The position numbers were made by a program, and so were the translations under genes. From positions 1 to 63,261 of the forward strand of contig CAJTXA010000018.1 of assembly GCA_910579865.1 (NCBI GenBank): a stretch of DNA of 63,261 nt, read 5' to 3'. Numbering within the stretch: position 1 is the stretch's first letter; every line of letters starts with the position of its first letter. The stretch comes from an uncultured Lachnospiraceae bacterium (GTDB taxonomy: Bacteria; Bacillota; Clostridia; Lachnospirales; Lachnospiraceae). Positions 10,101 through 17,251 of the stretch are shown here, in pieces. The notes beneath the pieces are model-generated. The model had not been told where the DNA came from. It saw only the letters and a list, made by a program, of their open reading frames with translations, and did no database searches.

Positions 10101-11346
10101 GAAGTGCATCTTTGTTTCCATAAAGTATTTCATATTCTTCTTTCGATAAACCAAGCATTTCAAATCCACGATCGGATAGAAAAACCAACTTTGCATCCTT
10201 TTTTTGTATATCATAATAAAAACGTAAGACTGCACTTGGAATATTGTCAATCAACGATTTTAATTGATTTTGCGTTTCCTTTAAATCTGTAATATCAGAT
10301 ATAATACACTGTAAAATAGGTGCACTTCTCTCCTCTAACAACATTGCCTGCATCATTCTCCAGCAGATACTTCCATCAGAAAGTAATACACGATATTCTA
10401 ATTTTAACTGTTCCCCTGTCTTTACTGCTGCCTCAATTTGCTTACGCATCATTGCCCAATCCTCTGGCAATACCATACGATCATAACAATTATGATAACG
10501 AGAACTAAATTCCTCTTTTGTCATATTCATAATTTGGAACAATCCCTCATTGGCATATTCTACAATTAATCCGTTATCATATCGCATTTTTGCTACGCCG
10601 CCAGGAATATTATTTGTCAGTAATTTTAGCTCATACTTAGCCGCTTTCATATGCTTTGTAATATCAATTAGTATTACCAGTACTCCCCTATCTTTCCTTT
10701 CACTATCATAGGGCTGAATTCGAATCAGCCAAGTTATTCCATCCCCACAAACAACCTCTTTCTCAATTACAATTTTCTTTTCTATTGCAGTCTTTACATC
10801 CTCTGAAAAATTCAAATATTGATTCATAAAACGCACATATTCTACACAACGTCCTACATCAGAAGAACGTAAAAGCGTATTTTGCTCCATAATTGAAGTG
10901 ATCTTTTGAATCTGTAGTTGAGAATCAATATACAATACGCCTATCTTTGCATGAATAAGCAAGTTCTCAAAATCCTGACCTTCCACACAAAATGACTCTA
11001 TTGTTTTTTGATACTTTTGATTCTTATCTTGTAATTCCTGATTAATTGCAATTACTTTTTGGTTCGTTGACTGTAGCACTTTATTTTTCAATTCCAATTC
11101 CTCAATTGCACTCTGCAATTGTAGCATAACGTGTTTAATTTCCCCCAATGATTCCCATACTTTTTGAGATACACTATTTTCCTCTGATAATTCCAATTTC
11201 TCCTCTAAAATCATCTGATCTTTGCTTTGTTCCATTTGTTCTTTTTTCTCCACAATCTGTCCTTTCTTTTTTTCTATTTGCTCTCTTTCCTTTGTTTTAC
11301 CGTTCTCTTTTTCTTCTAACATTTTATCACCACTCTTTTCCTGCAT
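7156..11346 (-). CDS. multi-PAS, dual GGDEF, EAL signalling protein (c-di-GMP)
   Basis: Very large sensor protein (about 1,396-1,400 residues) with no signal peptide or membrane segment. Approximate order: Lys/Glu-rich coiled coil (1-125), four PAS-type modules (130-240, 240-360, 360-485, 485-620), a GGDEF domain with intact GRIGGDEF (620-780), a GAF-like region (790-975), a second GGDEF-like domain where the motif is degenerate (NADHF, 975-1130), and a C-terminal EAL domain. The EAL motif itself reads EAF, but DDFGAGYSSL, KLDQQFL and AEGVET are conserved, so phosphodiesterase activity is plausible. No RxxD inhibitory site precedes GGDEF. It probably both makes and breaks c-di-GMP. The longest frame begins at TTG 11358 without a ribosome binding site; ATG 11346, preceded by GGAAAAAG, is preferred. 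Transcribed alone. Confidence 0.9.
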   Translation of the reverse strand: MQEKSGDKMLEEKENGKTKEREQIEKKKGQIVEKKEQMEQSKDQMILEEKLELSEENSVSQKVWESLGEIKHVMLQLQSAIEELELKNKVLQSTNQKVIAINQELQDKNQKYQKTIESFCVEGQDFENLLIHAKIGVLYIDSQLQIQKITSIMEQNTLLRSSDVGRCVEYVRFMNQYLNFSEDVKTAIEKKIVIEKEVVCGDGITWLIRIQPYDSERKDRGVLVILIDITKHMKAAKYELKLLTNNIPGGVAKMRYDNGLIVEYANEGLFQIMNMTKEEFSSRYHNCYDRMVLPEDWAMMRKQIEAAVKTGEQLKLEYRVLLSDGSICWRMMQAMLLEERSAPILQCIISDITDLKETQNQLKSLIDNIPSAVLRFYYDIQKKDAKLVFLSDRGFEMLGLSKEEYEILYGNKDALLIFGKNRERVIAALDSMIQTEQELHEEYHMQREDGSDIWLSMRSSIIAKEVDGYLIQSIASDITEQKENLNRIWQEQEKLNTIAEMSADLIFEYDVCKDWMHYSNNRLDIIGQEMITEKYSENILTSNLIHPEDLPVIQEFCQALKEGRPEMKLEVRKKYTDGVFHWSSIHAKTLYNQDGKAIRVVGTTSNIDERKLEEEKLKKRSERDSLTNLYNHMTIKTLIDEKLKEGEQKAWLLVMDVDNFKQVNDSLGHLYGDAVLCSFADELLHVFDSPLTGRIGGDEFCVLAVGETKESICEKMELLNRRIRRMCSIEGSKISISSSIGAARCQANIYEYDILFKQADSALYYVKNHGKGGYQIYDPIICKMDNKEGLWYNYEDDIISRDALFADEQDLLVFSLELLERVNDVPNAMKVICDRICRFFHFDDMIIVEKDKKGELEIHYRFNRFEERDGIIEAEKGNIKNLKKICSMKEADIRIWNQEALAEMDQEFGSTSLLCVALDKDILPEGYFLFWDRKNDHDWISYTGILRRLANILCSKLIQYNENKKREERLAFIESYDSLTQLPNYKKFLSLSEEYRKEHPEKKFFCTYSDFSNFQYLNEIYGFAVGNEVLYGFAAALRERCEGIVYASHINADHFLVLHEGEEIKKLCYSFEQMTKEYCEKISQLYPLCKLFLVSGISEVKPEACDITYYIDNANVARKTAKGRGETCCVEFASSMKRQIEKQMELTDSIQHALDHEEFAVYLQPKISLKEERIVGAEAFVRWIKGDGTILRPDEFIPLFEKNGFIKQIDFRVLEQVLAMLRQQLNRGEQVVPISVNFSRQSQEDEEFVEHILACLNYYQISPKLIQAEIAESTYLYDLKILDENRKQLRRNGISISIDDFGAGYSSLNILSKVSADVIKLDQQFLEESKRGKMTPEFMKYLVMMIKQLGFAIIAEGVETKEQVQMLKEAGCDQAQGYYYARPMPVKEFLEYLERN

Positions 11347-11445
11347 ATCTTTTTCCAACTATTTTATATTGTTTAGTATCTCATATTTTTTCCATTCTGC
11401 CTAGTACCACAGTAAATTTTTTCATTTCGTTCTACCCTTATGTTA

Positions 11446-11486
11446 AATAAAAAAAGAGAGGGAATAGCAATTTGTCCCACTCTCTT
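11446..11486 (-). terminator. intrinsic terminator of tgt-yajC
   Basis: Minus-strand stem AGAGAGtGGGA/TCCCTCTCT with one bulge (arms near 11475-11485 and 11455-11464), followed by a T-run (11448-11455). It separates yajC from the PAS/GGDEF/EAL gene. Confidence 0.8.
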
Positions 11487-11497
11487 CTCAGTTGCTT

Positions 11498-11797
11498 TTA
11501 TCTTTCTGACTTTTCAACCTGCGTAATTGCTGCTTTTTGCATTGGAATACGGCAATTCTTGTTATTTCCAAATTCTACAATTACAGTGTCATCTGTAATA
11601 TCAATAACCACACCATAAAAGCCACTCGTTGTCAATACACTATCTCCAACTTCCAATGCTTCTAACATAGCTTTTGTTCTTGCTTGTTGTTTTTTCTGTG
11701 GCCGGATTAATACAAAATAAAAGAATCCACCAATCACAGCAAGATAAAGAACCATACCTAATATACCACCCGTTGTTGAACCTGTTAAAGTTAACAT
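11498..11797 (-). CDS. yajC: preprotein translocase subunit YajC
   Basis: YajC is a small single-span membrane protein associated with the Sec translocon (SecDF side). The 99-residue length and layout are typical: one N-terminal transmembrane helix (about residues 10-30, ILGMVLYLAVIGGFFYFVLI), then RPQKKQQ and a compact soluble domain (GDSVLTTSGFYGVVIDI). The ATG follows AGGAGGAACAATT. It lies 56 bp after tgt; the tgt-yajC pairing is widely conserved in bacteria. Transcription ends at the terminator just downstream. Confidence 0.95.
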   Translation of the reverse strand: MLTLTGSTTGGILGMVLYLAVIGGFFYFVLIRPQKKQQARTKAMLEALEVGDSVLTTSGFYGVVIDITDDTVIVEFGNNKNCRIPMQKAAITQVEKSER

Positions 11798-11853
11798 AAT
11801 TGTTCCTCCTAATTTTTTCTATCTAGTTTTATCGGATTACTCCGTTTCCCTAC

Positions 11854-12987
11854 CTATTTCTGACAAAACCCTTCTAATTTCATTCTTTTATATTCCTGAT
11901 ATCTCCCCTGTTCAATCGCCTCTCGGATTTCTTCCATAAGGTGATTATAAAAATATAAATTATGAAGAACACAAAGTCGCATCCCAAGCATTTCCTTTGC
12001 TTTTAAAAGATGACGAATATATCCTCTACTATACGTCCGACATGCTGGGCATTGACATCCCTCTTCAATTGGCCCTTCTTCTAACTCATATTTTGCATTA
12101 AATAAATTAATCTTTCCATACTTTGTATAGACATGTCCATGTCGTCCATTTCTGCTTGGATAAACACAGTCAAAAAAATCCACTCCTCGATCCACTGCCT
12201 CTAAAATATTTGCTGGTGTTCCTACTCCCATCAAATAAGTTGGTTTTTCAGATGGCAAATAGGGAACTACTTGATCCAAAATTTGATACATTTGCTCATG
12301 TGACTCTCCAACTGCCAGTCCACCAATCGCATATCCATCTAAATCCAATTCTGCAATTTGTTTCGCATGTTCTATACGGATATCTTCCAAAATTCCACCT
12401 TGATTAATTCCAAATAACATTTGGTGCGGATTAATTGTATCTTCTTTCTGATTTAATCGTCCCATCTCTGCTTTACACCGATAAAGCCATCTTGTTGTCC
12501 GATCCACAGAATGTTGAATATAAGACCGTTCTGCTAAAGCAGGAGGACATTCATCAAATGCCATCGCAATAGTAGACGCCAAATTTGACTGAATCTGCAT
12601 ACTTTCCTCTGGTCCCATAAAAATTTTTCTTCCATCAATATGAGAATAAAATTGCACTCCTTCTTCTCGAATTTTCCGAAGCCCAGCTAAAGAAAAAACT
12701 TGAAATCCACCAGAATCTGTAAGAATTGGCTTATCCCATACCATAAATTTATGAAGTCCCCCCATTTTCTTCACTACATCATCTCCTGGTCGAACATGAA
12801 GATGATACGTATTTGACAATTCTACCTGTGTCCCAATCTCCTGTAAATCCACAGTGGATACTGCTCCCTTAATTGCCGCTATTGTACCTACATTCATAAA
12901 AACTGGTGTTTGAATTACTCCATGTATGGTTTCTAATCTTCCCCTTTTTGCTTTTTTATCCCTTTTCAATATTGTATATGTTCCCAC
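11854..12987 (-). CDS. tgt: tRNA-guanine(34) transglycosylase
   Basis: Exchanges guanine 34 for preQ1 in tRNAs with GUN anticodons, the first tRNA-level step of queuosine synthesis. The 377-residue length is standard. DSGGFQVFSL holds the substrate-binding/general-acid aspartate, DFFDCVYPSRNGRHG holds the nucleophilic aspartate and guanine-recognition region, and the zinc site is CQCPAC plus a downstream Cys and His (LCVLHNLYFYN). The start is GTG (12985-12987) with AGGAG 8 bases upstream. It has its own promoter with a possible operator (13052-13084) and is followed by yajC. Confidence 0.97.
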   Translation of the reverse strand: MGTYTILKRDKKAKRGRLETIHGVIQTPVFMNVGTIAAIKGAVSTVDLQEIGTQVELSNTYHLHVRPGDDVVKKMGGLHKFMVWDKPILTDSGGFQVFSLAGLRKIREEGVQFYSHIDGRKIFMGPEESMQIQSNLASTIAMAFDECPPALAERSYIQHSVDRTTRWLYRCKAEMGRLNQKEDTINPHQMLFGINQGGILEDIRIEHAKQIAELDLDGYAIGGLAVGESHEQMYQILDQVVPYLPSEKPTYLMGVGTPANILEAVDRGVDFFDCVYPSRNGRHGHVYTKYGKINLFNAKYELEEGPIEEGCQCPACRTYSRGYIRHLLKAKEMLGMRLCVLHNLYFYNHLMEEIREAIEQGRYQEYKRMKLEGFCQK

Positions 12988-13051
12988 ACTTTAAACTCCT
13001 GTCATTTTCTTCTCTCTATTTTCAACTGCTCTACCTAAACAATCGTAACTT

Positions 13052-13084
13052 AATTAGTATAGCGAAACTTAACTAATTTTTCAA
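13052..13084 (-). promoter_or_regulatory. tgt promoter with overlapping inverted repeat
   Basis: Minus strand -35 TTGAAA (13079-13084), 17 bp, -10 TATACT (13056-13061). A perfect 7-bp inverted repeat AATTAGT/ACTAATT with a 13-base centre (13052-13058 and 13072-13078) spans the spacer and overlaps the -10, where a bound repressor would block RNA polymerase. Confidence 0.7.
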
Positions 13085-13127
13085 GAAGAATTTATCAAAA
13101 TTTTCTTAATTAACTATAAAAAACAAA

Positions 13128-13220
13128 AGCGTGTTTTAAAAATTGCTTCTGTCTTCTACCTATTTTAACTTGTAGAAATTTTATACAATCCATCTGACAG
13201 AAGGCATTTTTTAACACGCT
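13128..13220 (-). terminator. long imperfect hairpin after PFL-protein gene
   Basis: Arms of 25-26 bases (13128-13153 and 13196-13220) pair almost completely: AGCGTGTT, an A/T stretch, TGC, then TTCTGTC. An inner hairpin TTCTAC/GTAGAA sits at 13154-13177. On the minus strand the 3' arm is followed by TTTTGTTTTTT, so it can end transcription of the genes to its right. It is unusually long for a simple terminator and could be a small MITE-like insertion used as one. Confidence 0.6.
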
Positions 13221-13255
13221 CTAGAGAAAATTACTTTTTATCATTCCATCTTTTA

Positions 13256-14620
13256 CTAGTTCTTAAAACTATGAATAGGAGCTGGAATCCGTCCAGCCCG
13301 ATTGACAAATTCAACACATCCCATCTGATTCACTGGCATAATTGGAGCATACCCAAGAAGTCCGCCAAATTCAACCGTTTCTCCTACTTTCTTTCCTATT
13401 ACAGGAATTATCCGAACTGCTGTCGTCTTCTGATTTACCATCCCAATTGCTGCTTCATCTGCTATGATTCCAGCAATCGTAGTAGCAGGTGTATCCCCTG
13501 GAATTGCAATCATATCCAATCCTACTGAACAAACACAAGTCATCGCCTCTAACTTTTCCAAAGTAAGTACTCCACGAGCTGCTGCATCAATCATTCCTTG
13601 ATCTTCACTAACTGGAATAAAAGCTCCGCTTAATCCTCCAACATAAGAAGATGCCATCACTCCTCCCTTTTTCACCTGATCATTTAGCAATGCAAGCGCT
13701 GCTGTTGTTCCAGGAGCTCCAACACATTCCAAACCAATTTCTTGTAAAATTTCAGCCACACTATCCCCAACGGCTGGAGTAGGAGCCAGCGACAAATCAA
13801 TAATTCCAAAAGGAATTCCTAATCTTTTAGAAGCCTCTTGTGCTACTAATTGCCCTACTCTGGTAATTTTAAAAGCAGTTTTTTTAATGGTTTCACAAAG
13901 TACCTCAAAGCTTTCTTTCCGTACTTGTTCTAATGCATATTTCACTACTCCTGGCCCACTAACCCCTACATGAATTACAGCATCTGCTTCTGTCACGCCA
14001 TGAAATGCTCCTGCCATAAATGGATTATCATCTGGTGCATTACAAAATACAACCAATTTTGCACAGCCAAGCGAATCCTTCTCTTTTGTAAGAGCAGCTG
14101 TTTCTAATACAATATCTCCCATTAGACGAATTGCATCCATATTCATTCCTGTTTTCGTCGATCCCACATTTACAGAACTACAAACTCTCTCTGTACAAGA
14201 CAATGCCTTTGGAATCGAACGAATTAATAATTGATCTGCCTCTGTCATTCCTTTACTAACCAATGCAGAATATCCACCAATAAAATTTACTCCTACTTCA
14301 CAGGCTGCCTTATCTAGTGTCTGTGCTATCTGAACAAAATCCTCCGTTGATTTACAAGCAGCCCCTCCCACCAGTGCAATTGGTGTAACGGAAATTCGCT
14401 TATTTACAATTGGAATTCCATATTCTAGTTCAATTTCTTTTCCTGTTTTTACCAAATCTTTTGCCAAAGTTGTAATTTTCTTATAAATTTTTCGATTCAC
14501 TTCAGAAAGATTTGCATCACAGCAATCCAAAAGACTAATTCCAAGCGTAATCGTTCGAACATCTAAATTTTCCTTTTCAATCATCTTATTGGTTTCATTT
14601 ACTTCGAACATATTTATCAT
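13256..14620 (-). CDS. PFL family (UPF0210/DUF711) protein
   Basis: Conserved soluble protein of 454 residues matching the UPF0210 family in length and glycine-rich blocks (SSVNVGSTKTGMNMDAIR, GVSGPGVVKYAL, DLSLAPTPAVGDSVAEIL, IPGDTPATTIAGIIADEAAIG). Distant similarity of this family to pyruvate formate-lyase gave the name, but no glycyl-radical motif is visible and its biochemical role is unknown. It follows the ACT-domain gene by 35 bp, a pairing seen repeatedly in Firmicutes, which suggests ligand-controlled function. Probably cotranscribed with the MBL hydrolase and ACT genes and ended by the long hairpin at 13128-13220. Confidence 0.92.
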   Translation of the reverse strand: MINMFEVNETNKMIEKENLDVRTITLGISLLDCCDANLSEVNRKIYKKITTLAKDLVKTGKEIELEYGIPIVNKRISVTPIALVGGAACKSTEDFVQIAQTLDKAACEVGVNFIGGYSALVSKGMTEADQLLIRSIPKALSCTERVCSSVNVGSTKTGMNMDAIRLMGDIVLETAALTKEKDSLGCAKLVVFCNAPDDNPFMAGAFHGVTEADAVIHVGVSGPGVVKYALEQVRKESFEVLCETIKKTAFKITRVGQLVAQEASKRLGIPFGIIDLSLAPTPAVGDSVAEILQEIGLECVGAPGTTAALALLNDQVKKGGVMASSYVGGLSGAFIPVSEDQGMIDAAARGVLTLEKLEAMTCVCSVGLDMIAIPGDTPATTIAGIIADEAAIGMVNQKTTAVRIIPVIGKKVGETVEFGGLLGYAPIMPVNQMGCVEFVNRAGRIPAPIHSFKN

Positions 14621-14655
14621 AATTTTTTCAGTCCCTTCTCTTCCATTCCATCCCT

Positions 14656-14928
14656 TTAAATTCGATGCATCTTATCAAAAATATCTTCTCTTTGCAGCTT
14701 AATATGTACCCCAATCGCTTCTCCTATCTGCTCTAATTCAGAAGAAATTGCACCAAATTCCTTTGTCGCCCCACTCATATCTACAATCATCATCATATTA
14801 AAATATCCTTGTACAATTGTTTGTGAAATATCCAAAATATTGACTTGATTTTCTGCTAAATAAGTACAAACTTTTGCTATAATTCCAACTGTATCTTTTC
14901 CAACTACAGTAATAATTGTTCTTTTCAT
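14656..14928 (-). CDS. ACT domain-containing protein (UPF0237)
   Basis: A 90-residue protein consisting of a single ACT domain. It starts with KRTIITVVGKDTVGIIAKVCTYLAE, the usual beta-alpha-beta start with a ligand-binding glycine, followed by NILDISQTIVQGYFNMMMIVDM. ACT domains bind small molecules, often amino acids. Single-domain members such as this one are commonly adjacent to UPF0210 genes, as here. The ATG follows GGAGATAACTTT. No DNA-binding or catalytic domain is fused, so it probably works by binding a partner, perhaps the UPF0210 protein; that is inference. Confidence 0.92.
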   Translation of the reverse strand: MKRTIITVVGKDTVGIIAKVCTYLAENQVNILDISQTIVQGYFNMMMIVDMSGATKEFGAISSELEQIGEAIGVHIKLQREDIFDKMHRI

Positions 14929-14992
14929 AAAGTTATCTCCATTTCAACTATTTATTATTTTTAAAATACACTTTGCATAAATCCAATCCTTG

Positions 14993-15790
14993 TTATAAAT
15001 TAACCATCTCTAATGCCCGATCTCTTTTTGCAATCTCTATTGGAAATTCATTTCCAGTATAAGCACTTTCTCCCATAGCAATCTCCAATTTCACTGTCTC
15101 ATACGCCAATTCCTCATAGTTATTTTCCTTACTAAGATGTCCAAGTATAATATACTTCATTCCATCATGAAGCACTTCATTTAATAGTCGTCCCGAACAT
15201 TCATTCGATAAATGCCCATAGTCTCCTAATATCCGCTGTTTCAAAAGGTAAGGATAACTTCCCATTTCCAACATTCGAACATCATGGTTTGCCTCCAATA
15301 AAATCGCATCCAATCCCTTTAGATTTTCTACAATATAAGAATTATACCGTCCCATATCAGTCGCAACAGCAACAGAACAATCTTTATGAAAAAAACGATA
15401 CCCTACTGGATTTACGGCATCATGAGAAATGGAAAAAGGCCGAACTCGAATCTCTTGGATTTGAAATTCCTGATCTGGTACAATCTCCTGATAAAGTTCA
15501 TCCTCAATCTTACCCAAACAAGACATCTTGTGAATTTCTATTAAAGTTTCTTTTGTAGCGTAGATTGGAATATGACACTTTCTAGCTAACACACCAAGCC
15601 CACTAATATGATCGGAATGTTCATGTGTAATTAAAATTCCATTTACATCTTTTGTTGTAATTTCATTTTGATTTAGTCCTGCTTCTACTCTTTTTCCACT
15701 AATTCCTGCATCCACTAAAATATGGGTATTCCCTGCTCCAACATAGATACAATTTCCACTGCTCCCACTGGCAATACTTAACAACCTCAT
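14993..15790 (-). CDS. MBL-fold metallo-hydrolase (YycJ/WalJ-like)
   Basis: Metallo-beta-lactamase-fold protein of 265 residues with the metal-binding THEHSDH motif near residue 58 and later metal ligands (the SHD, EANHD and ILGHLS segments). Length and the N-terminus MRLLSIASGSSGNCIYVG match the WalJ/YycJ group, which has been linked to cell-wall and DNA-replication coordination in Firmicutes. In Bacillus the gene sits with walRK; here it is instead in front of the ACT/UPF0210 pair. AAAGGAG precedes the ATG, and a near-consensus promoter (15830-15858) lies immediately upstream. The physiological substrate is unknown. Confidence 0.9.
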   Translation of the reverse strand: MRLLSIASGSSGNCIYVGAGNTHILVDAGISGKRVEAGLNQNEITTKDVNGILITHEHSDHISGLGVLARKCHIPIYATKETLIEIHKMSCLGKIEDELYQEIVPDQEFQIQEIRVRPFSISHDAVNPVGYRFFHKDCSVAVATDMGRYNSYIVENLKGLDAILLEANHDVRMLEMGSYPYLLKQRILGDYGHLSNECSGRLLNEVLHDGMKYIILGHLSKENNYEELAYETVKLEIAMGESAYTGNEFPIEIAKRDRALEMVNL

Positions 15791-15829
15791 CTTTTCTGCT
15801 CCTTTGCCTTATCCTGACACTTCCCTAAC

Positions 15830-15858
15830 ATTTTAGGACAGCCCTATCATAATGTCAA
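15830..15858 (-). promoter_or_regulatory. promoter of MBL-ACT-PFL group
   Basis: Minus strand -35 TTGACA (15853-15858), 17 bp, -10 TAAAAT (15830-15835), 40 bp upstream of the MBL gene. Confidence 0.8.
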
Positions 15859-15892
15859 GCAAAGATTCCACAACAGTACAAACATAGACGTT

Positions 15893-16540
15893 CTATTTCG
15901 TATAATTTTTTAACTCTTCTCTCTTTTCAATTCCAGTTTTTTCAAAAATATTGGATATATGCTTTTTTACTGTTGTTTCTGATATAATCAGTTCTTCTGC
16001 AATCTCTCGGTTGGAATATCCTTTACAAATCAATAAAGCAATTTCTGTTTCTCTTTTTGTAAATCCTTTTTGCCGAAATAATCCATACACATCAGAAGCA
16101 CTCTGTTCTATTTTTATTTCTTCCTCTTTTATAATGATTTCTTCTTTTTTCTGCTGCTTTTCTTTTTCTATTTCTATCTTTGTTTCTCTTTTATTTTTTT
16201 CCTCCCCTTTCCTCAATAAAATCAAAAAACAAAGTCCATAAAACACAGGGCGAAAACAAAAAATAAAATTTGTTCTCCATTTTTTATCCGATATTCCAAT
16301 AAATAATAATAAAAAAGTCTGAATATATCCTGCTTCTAATGCTTTTTTTCCAAAAATAGAAAGCAATTCTTCCCATTCTATCGTTCTTTGATAAAAAGGT
16401 AATGTAAGTAAAAATGCTCCTACAAAAAGCTGAAATAACAATTTCCAATCCAGTAACTTTGTAAGATCAAGTCCCCATACCCATGCCAAAAAAATAATAT
16501 AAAAAAACACCGATAATATTGTACACCATTTTCGTTTCAT
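15893..16540 (-). CDS. membrane-anchored LuxR-type (GerE HTH) regulator
   Basis: About 215 residues. The N-terminal half has three to four hydrophobic segments (roughly 9-26, 36-54, 74-90, 95-112), then a highly charged Lys/Glu linker (about 113-150). The C-terminal HTH runs TKRETEIALLICKGYSNREI, AEELIISETTVKKHISNIF and on to the end, a standard LuxR/GerE domain. No receiver domain is present, so activity is presumably controlled through the membrane part or the neighbouring membrane protein. The longer frame begins with TTG two codons earlier; the ATG at 16538-16540 has AAAGGA 8 bases upstream and is chosen. It follows the 178-residue membrane gene by 29 bp. Confidence 0.85.
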   Translation of the reverse strand: MKRKWCTILSVFFYIIFLAWVWGLDLTKLLDWKLLFQLFVGAFLLTLPFYQRTIEWEELLSIFGKKALEAGYIQTFLLLFIGISDKKWRTNFIFCFRPVFYGLCFLILLRKGEEKNKRETKIEIEKEKQQKKEEIIIKEEEIKIEQSASDVYGLFRQKGFTKRETEIALLICKGYSNREIAEELIISETTVKKHISNIFEKTGIEKREELKNYTK

Positions 16541-16569
16541 AGACAAAATCCTTTCGAAGTAACCTCCCT

Positions 16570-17106
16570 TTACTGATGTATCATATTATTTTGTCTTACT
16601 TTCAACCTAGCTTCAACGGGAAGCAGAAATAAGTCGATTGCAAATGCATAAAGTAAAGGCAATATTGTAATTGACAAATTTGGTCCAAAACCCTCTTCAC
16701 TACCTGGAATTAAATAAGAAAATACCTCAACCAGAGTAAGTAATACAAGAAATATTCCTCCTGTTATTAATACTTTTCTTACCAAAGAAACAGCTTCTAT
16801 TGCATGTTTTATTTCTAATAGAGAAACCTCTTTCCTTTTTTTGACTTTCCGTTTTTCGTTTTTATCCTCTTTCTCATTTCTTTCTTCTACTTTTTCTTTT
16901 GTTCTTATTGCTAAACGAAAAGCATTATTAAAATCCCAAAAAAGACCAGAACCAATTAAGATTGGTACACACAAAAGAATTAACAGTACAAAACTTCCTA
17001 AATCAAAATAGTAGAAAACATAATCCCAATTTCCAGTTACACCGATAGGAACTGCAATAGTATAAAAACTAACCAGAAGTACAATGAAAAATGATAAAAG
17101 ATACAT
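16570..17106 (-). CDS. four-TM membrane protein of unknown function
   Basis: A 178-residue integral membrane protein with hydrophobic segments near residues 1-20, 32-52, 113-134 and 147-166, and a strongly basic/acidic loop (about 65-100) between the second and third. I do not recognise the family. GGAGG precedes the ATG. It is directly upstream of, and probably cotranscribed with, the membrane-bound LuxR-type regulator, which has a similar helix-charged-loop style, so the two likely form one signalling unit. Alternative: a small transporter-like protein regulated by its neighbour. Confidence 0.7.
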   Translation of the reverse strand: MYLLSFFIVLLVSFYTIAVPIGVTGNWDYVFYYFDLGSFVLLILLCVPILIGSGLFWDFNNAFRLAIRTKEKVEERNEKEDKNEKRKVKKRKEVSLLEIKHAIEAVSLVRKVLITGGIFLVLLTLVEVFSYLIPGSEEGFGPNLSITILPLLYAFAIDLFLLPVEARLKVRQNNMIHQ

Positions 17107-17181
17107 AAAATCCTCCTATTCTGCTGCCTTTTTTGACAACGCTTTTTTTATTGGCACCTTCACTATAGCAATTTTATATTG

Positions 17182-17221
17182 TTTTTACCATACTTCTTTG
17201 GTAGTATTTTTCGTAGTATTT
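17182..17221. promoter_or_regulatory. repeat cluster upstream of membrane protein/LuxR pair
   Basis: Direct repeats GTAGTATTT at 17201-17209 and 17213-17221 (12 bp apart) beside an inverted repeat TACCA/TGGTA near 17187-17203, about 100 bp upstream of the pair's first ATG. Plausible binding sites for the LuxR-type regulator; not proven. Confidence 0.35.
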
Positions 17222-17251
17222 CCTACTTCTTATCCTTTTGTTCTTTCACTA

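Noticed and set aside
15836..15852. AGGGCTGTCC shared by 15835-15845, the mgtE leader and the purL hairpin as a repeat family
   Set aside because: Only 8-10 shared bases in three different contexts (promoter spacer, leader stem, terminator stem); probably coincidence.
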